From assembly GCF_009832745.1 (NCBI RefSeq), contig NZ_VRMJ01000008.1, forward strand, positions 113,314 through 177,313: a DNA stretch of 64,000 nucleotides. Reading direction: 5' to 3'. A program made the translations under genes and the position numbers. Positions 63,865 to 64,000 of the stretch are shown one piece after another. This DNA is from Polaribacter septentrionalilitoris. GTDB taxonomy: Bacteria > Bacteroidota > Bacteroidia > Flavobacteriales > Flavobacteriaceae. The notes under the pieces were generated by a model. That model was not told where the DNA came from and did no database searches. It worked only from the letters and a program-made list of their open reading frames with translations. The stretch's first letter is position 1, and every line of letters begins with the position of its first letter.

Positions 63865-64000
63865 ATGTCAGTTTTTAAAGATCATAAAATTTCAGTAAAT
63901 CAATTATTGAGAGTTATACCAGAAGCTCTTTTATCCAACTTATCAGTAACTACTAAAGTAGATTATTATGCCAAAGTACTTCATGGTAAAAAGATGTTCT
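63865..64000 (+). mobile_element. IS4-type transposase, N-terminal fragment at the window edge
   Basis: An ATG at 63865 opens a frame that continues past the end of the window. The 45 visible residues (MSVFKDHKISVNQLLRVIPE, then LLSNLSVTTKVDYYAKVLHG) resemble the N-terminus of IS4-family DDE transposases common in flavobacteria. The left inverted repeat could not be identified in the preceding 100 bp. The catalytic region is outside the window. Confidence 0.65.

Noticed and set aside
1..64000. CRISPR array, prophage or other defence locus
   Set aside because: No regularly spaced repeats, Cas, restriction, toxin-antitoxin or phage structural genes were seen on either strand.

Overview
The window is chromosomal DNA of a Flavobacteriaceae bacterium (Bacteroidetes), most like Polaribacter or Tenacibaculum. 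This rests on very low GC, near-absence of Shine-Dalgarno sequences, many TAnnTTTG promoter boxes, GldA, a type IX secretion sorting domain, GLPGLI proteins, the short RpoD form and an S16 leader. The genus is an inference from gene style. Nearly all of the sequence is coding.

Region 1 (1-13405) looks like catabolism of collagen-type amino acids. A trans-4-hydroxyproline pathway (deaminase, ketoglutarate-semialdehyde dehydrogenase, 4-Hyp 2-epimerase, FAD D-Hyp dehydrogenase) has a DUF885 zinc peptidase lipoprotein inside it. Downstream are a folate gene, a large TolB-propeller amidohydrolase and a three-domain kinase/M23/PLP protein that could process hydroxylysine. Region 2 (13468-17757) holds adenine deaminase, primary sigma factor, an ECF-like sigma with a tiny partner gene and three hairpins, and a deoxynucleoside kinase.

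Region 3 (17824-25294) is the most system-like part: a two-component system divergent from a small secreted protein, two GLPGLI proteins and a large TonB-receptor-like barrel. Two arrays of three GTTAA-type hexamers with an exact 10-bp period lie before the two halves of this gene set, each the same distance from a -7-like box. I infer a regulon of the adjacent OmpR-type regulator.

Region 4 (25372-41958) carries a membrane protein with a paralogue at 60873, gldA, an intergenic palindrome and a likely decayed repeat, a HAD/lactone-oxidase pair, a DnaE polymerase fused to a proofreading exonuclease, rpsP-rimM-tRNA-Ser behind a two-hairpin S16 leader, a GH16 glucanase, a tRNA methyltransferase, a saccharopine dehydrogenase-like protein and pckA. 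Region 5 (42006-47650) is a 5-oxoprolinase operon led by an Nramp relative lacking the metal-binding motifs, then a three-gene YtxH-type envelope operon facing an AraC regulator.

Region 6 (47786-63701) is mostly housekeeping: membrane and soluble pyrophosphatases, pdhB, etfBA, a bifunctional nuclease, a frameshifted nucleoside transporter, thyA, folA, and an operon of M24 peptidase, tag, the second membrane paralogue and dipeptidyl peptidase III. The right edge enters a probable IS4-type transposase. No CRISPR array or prophage was seen.
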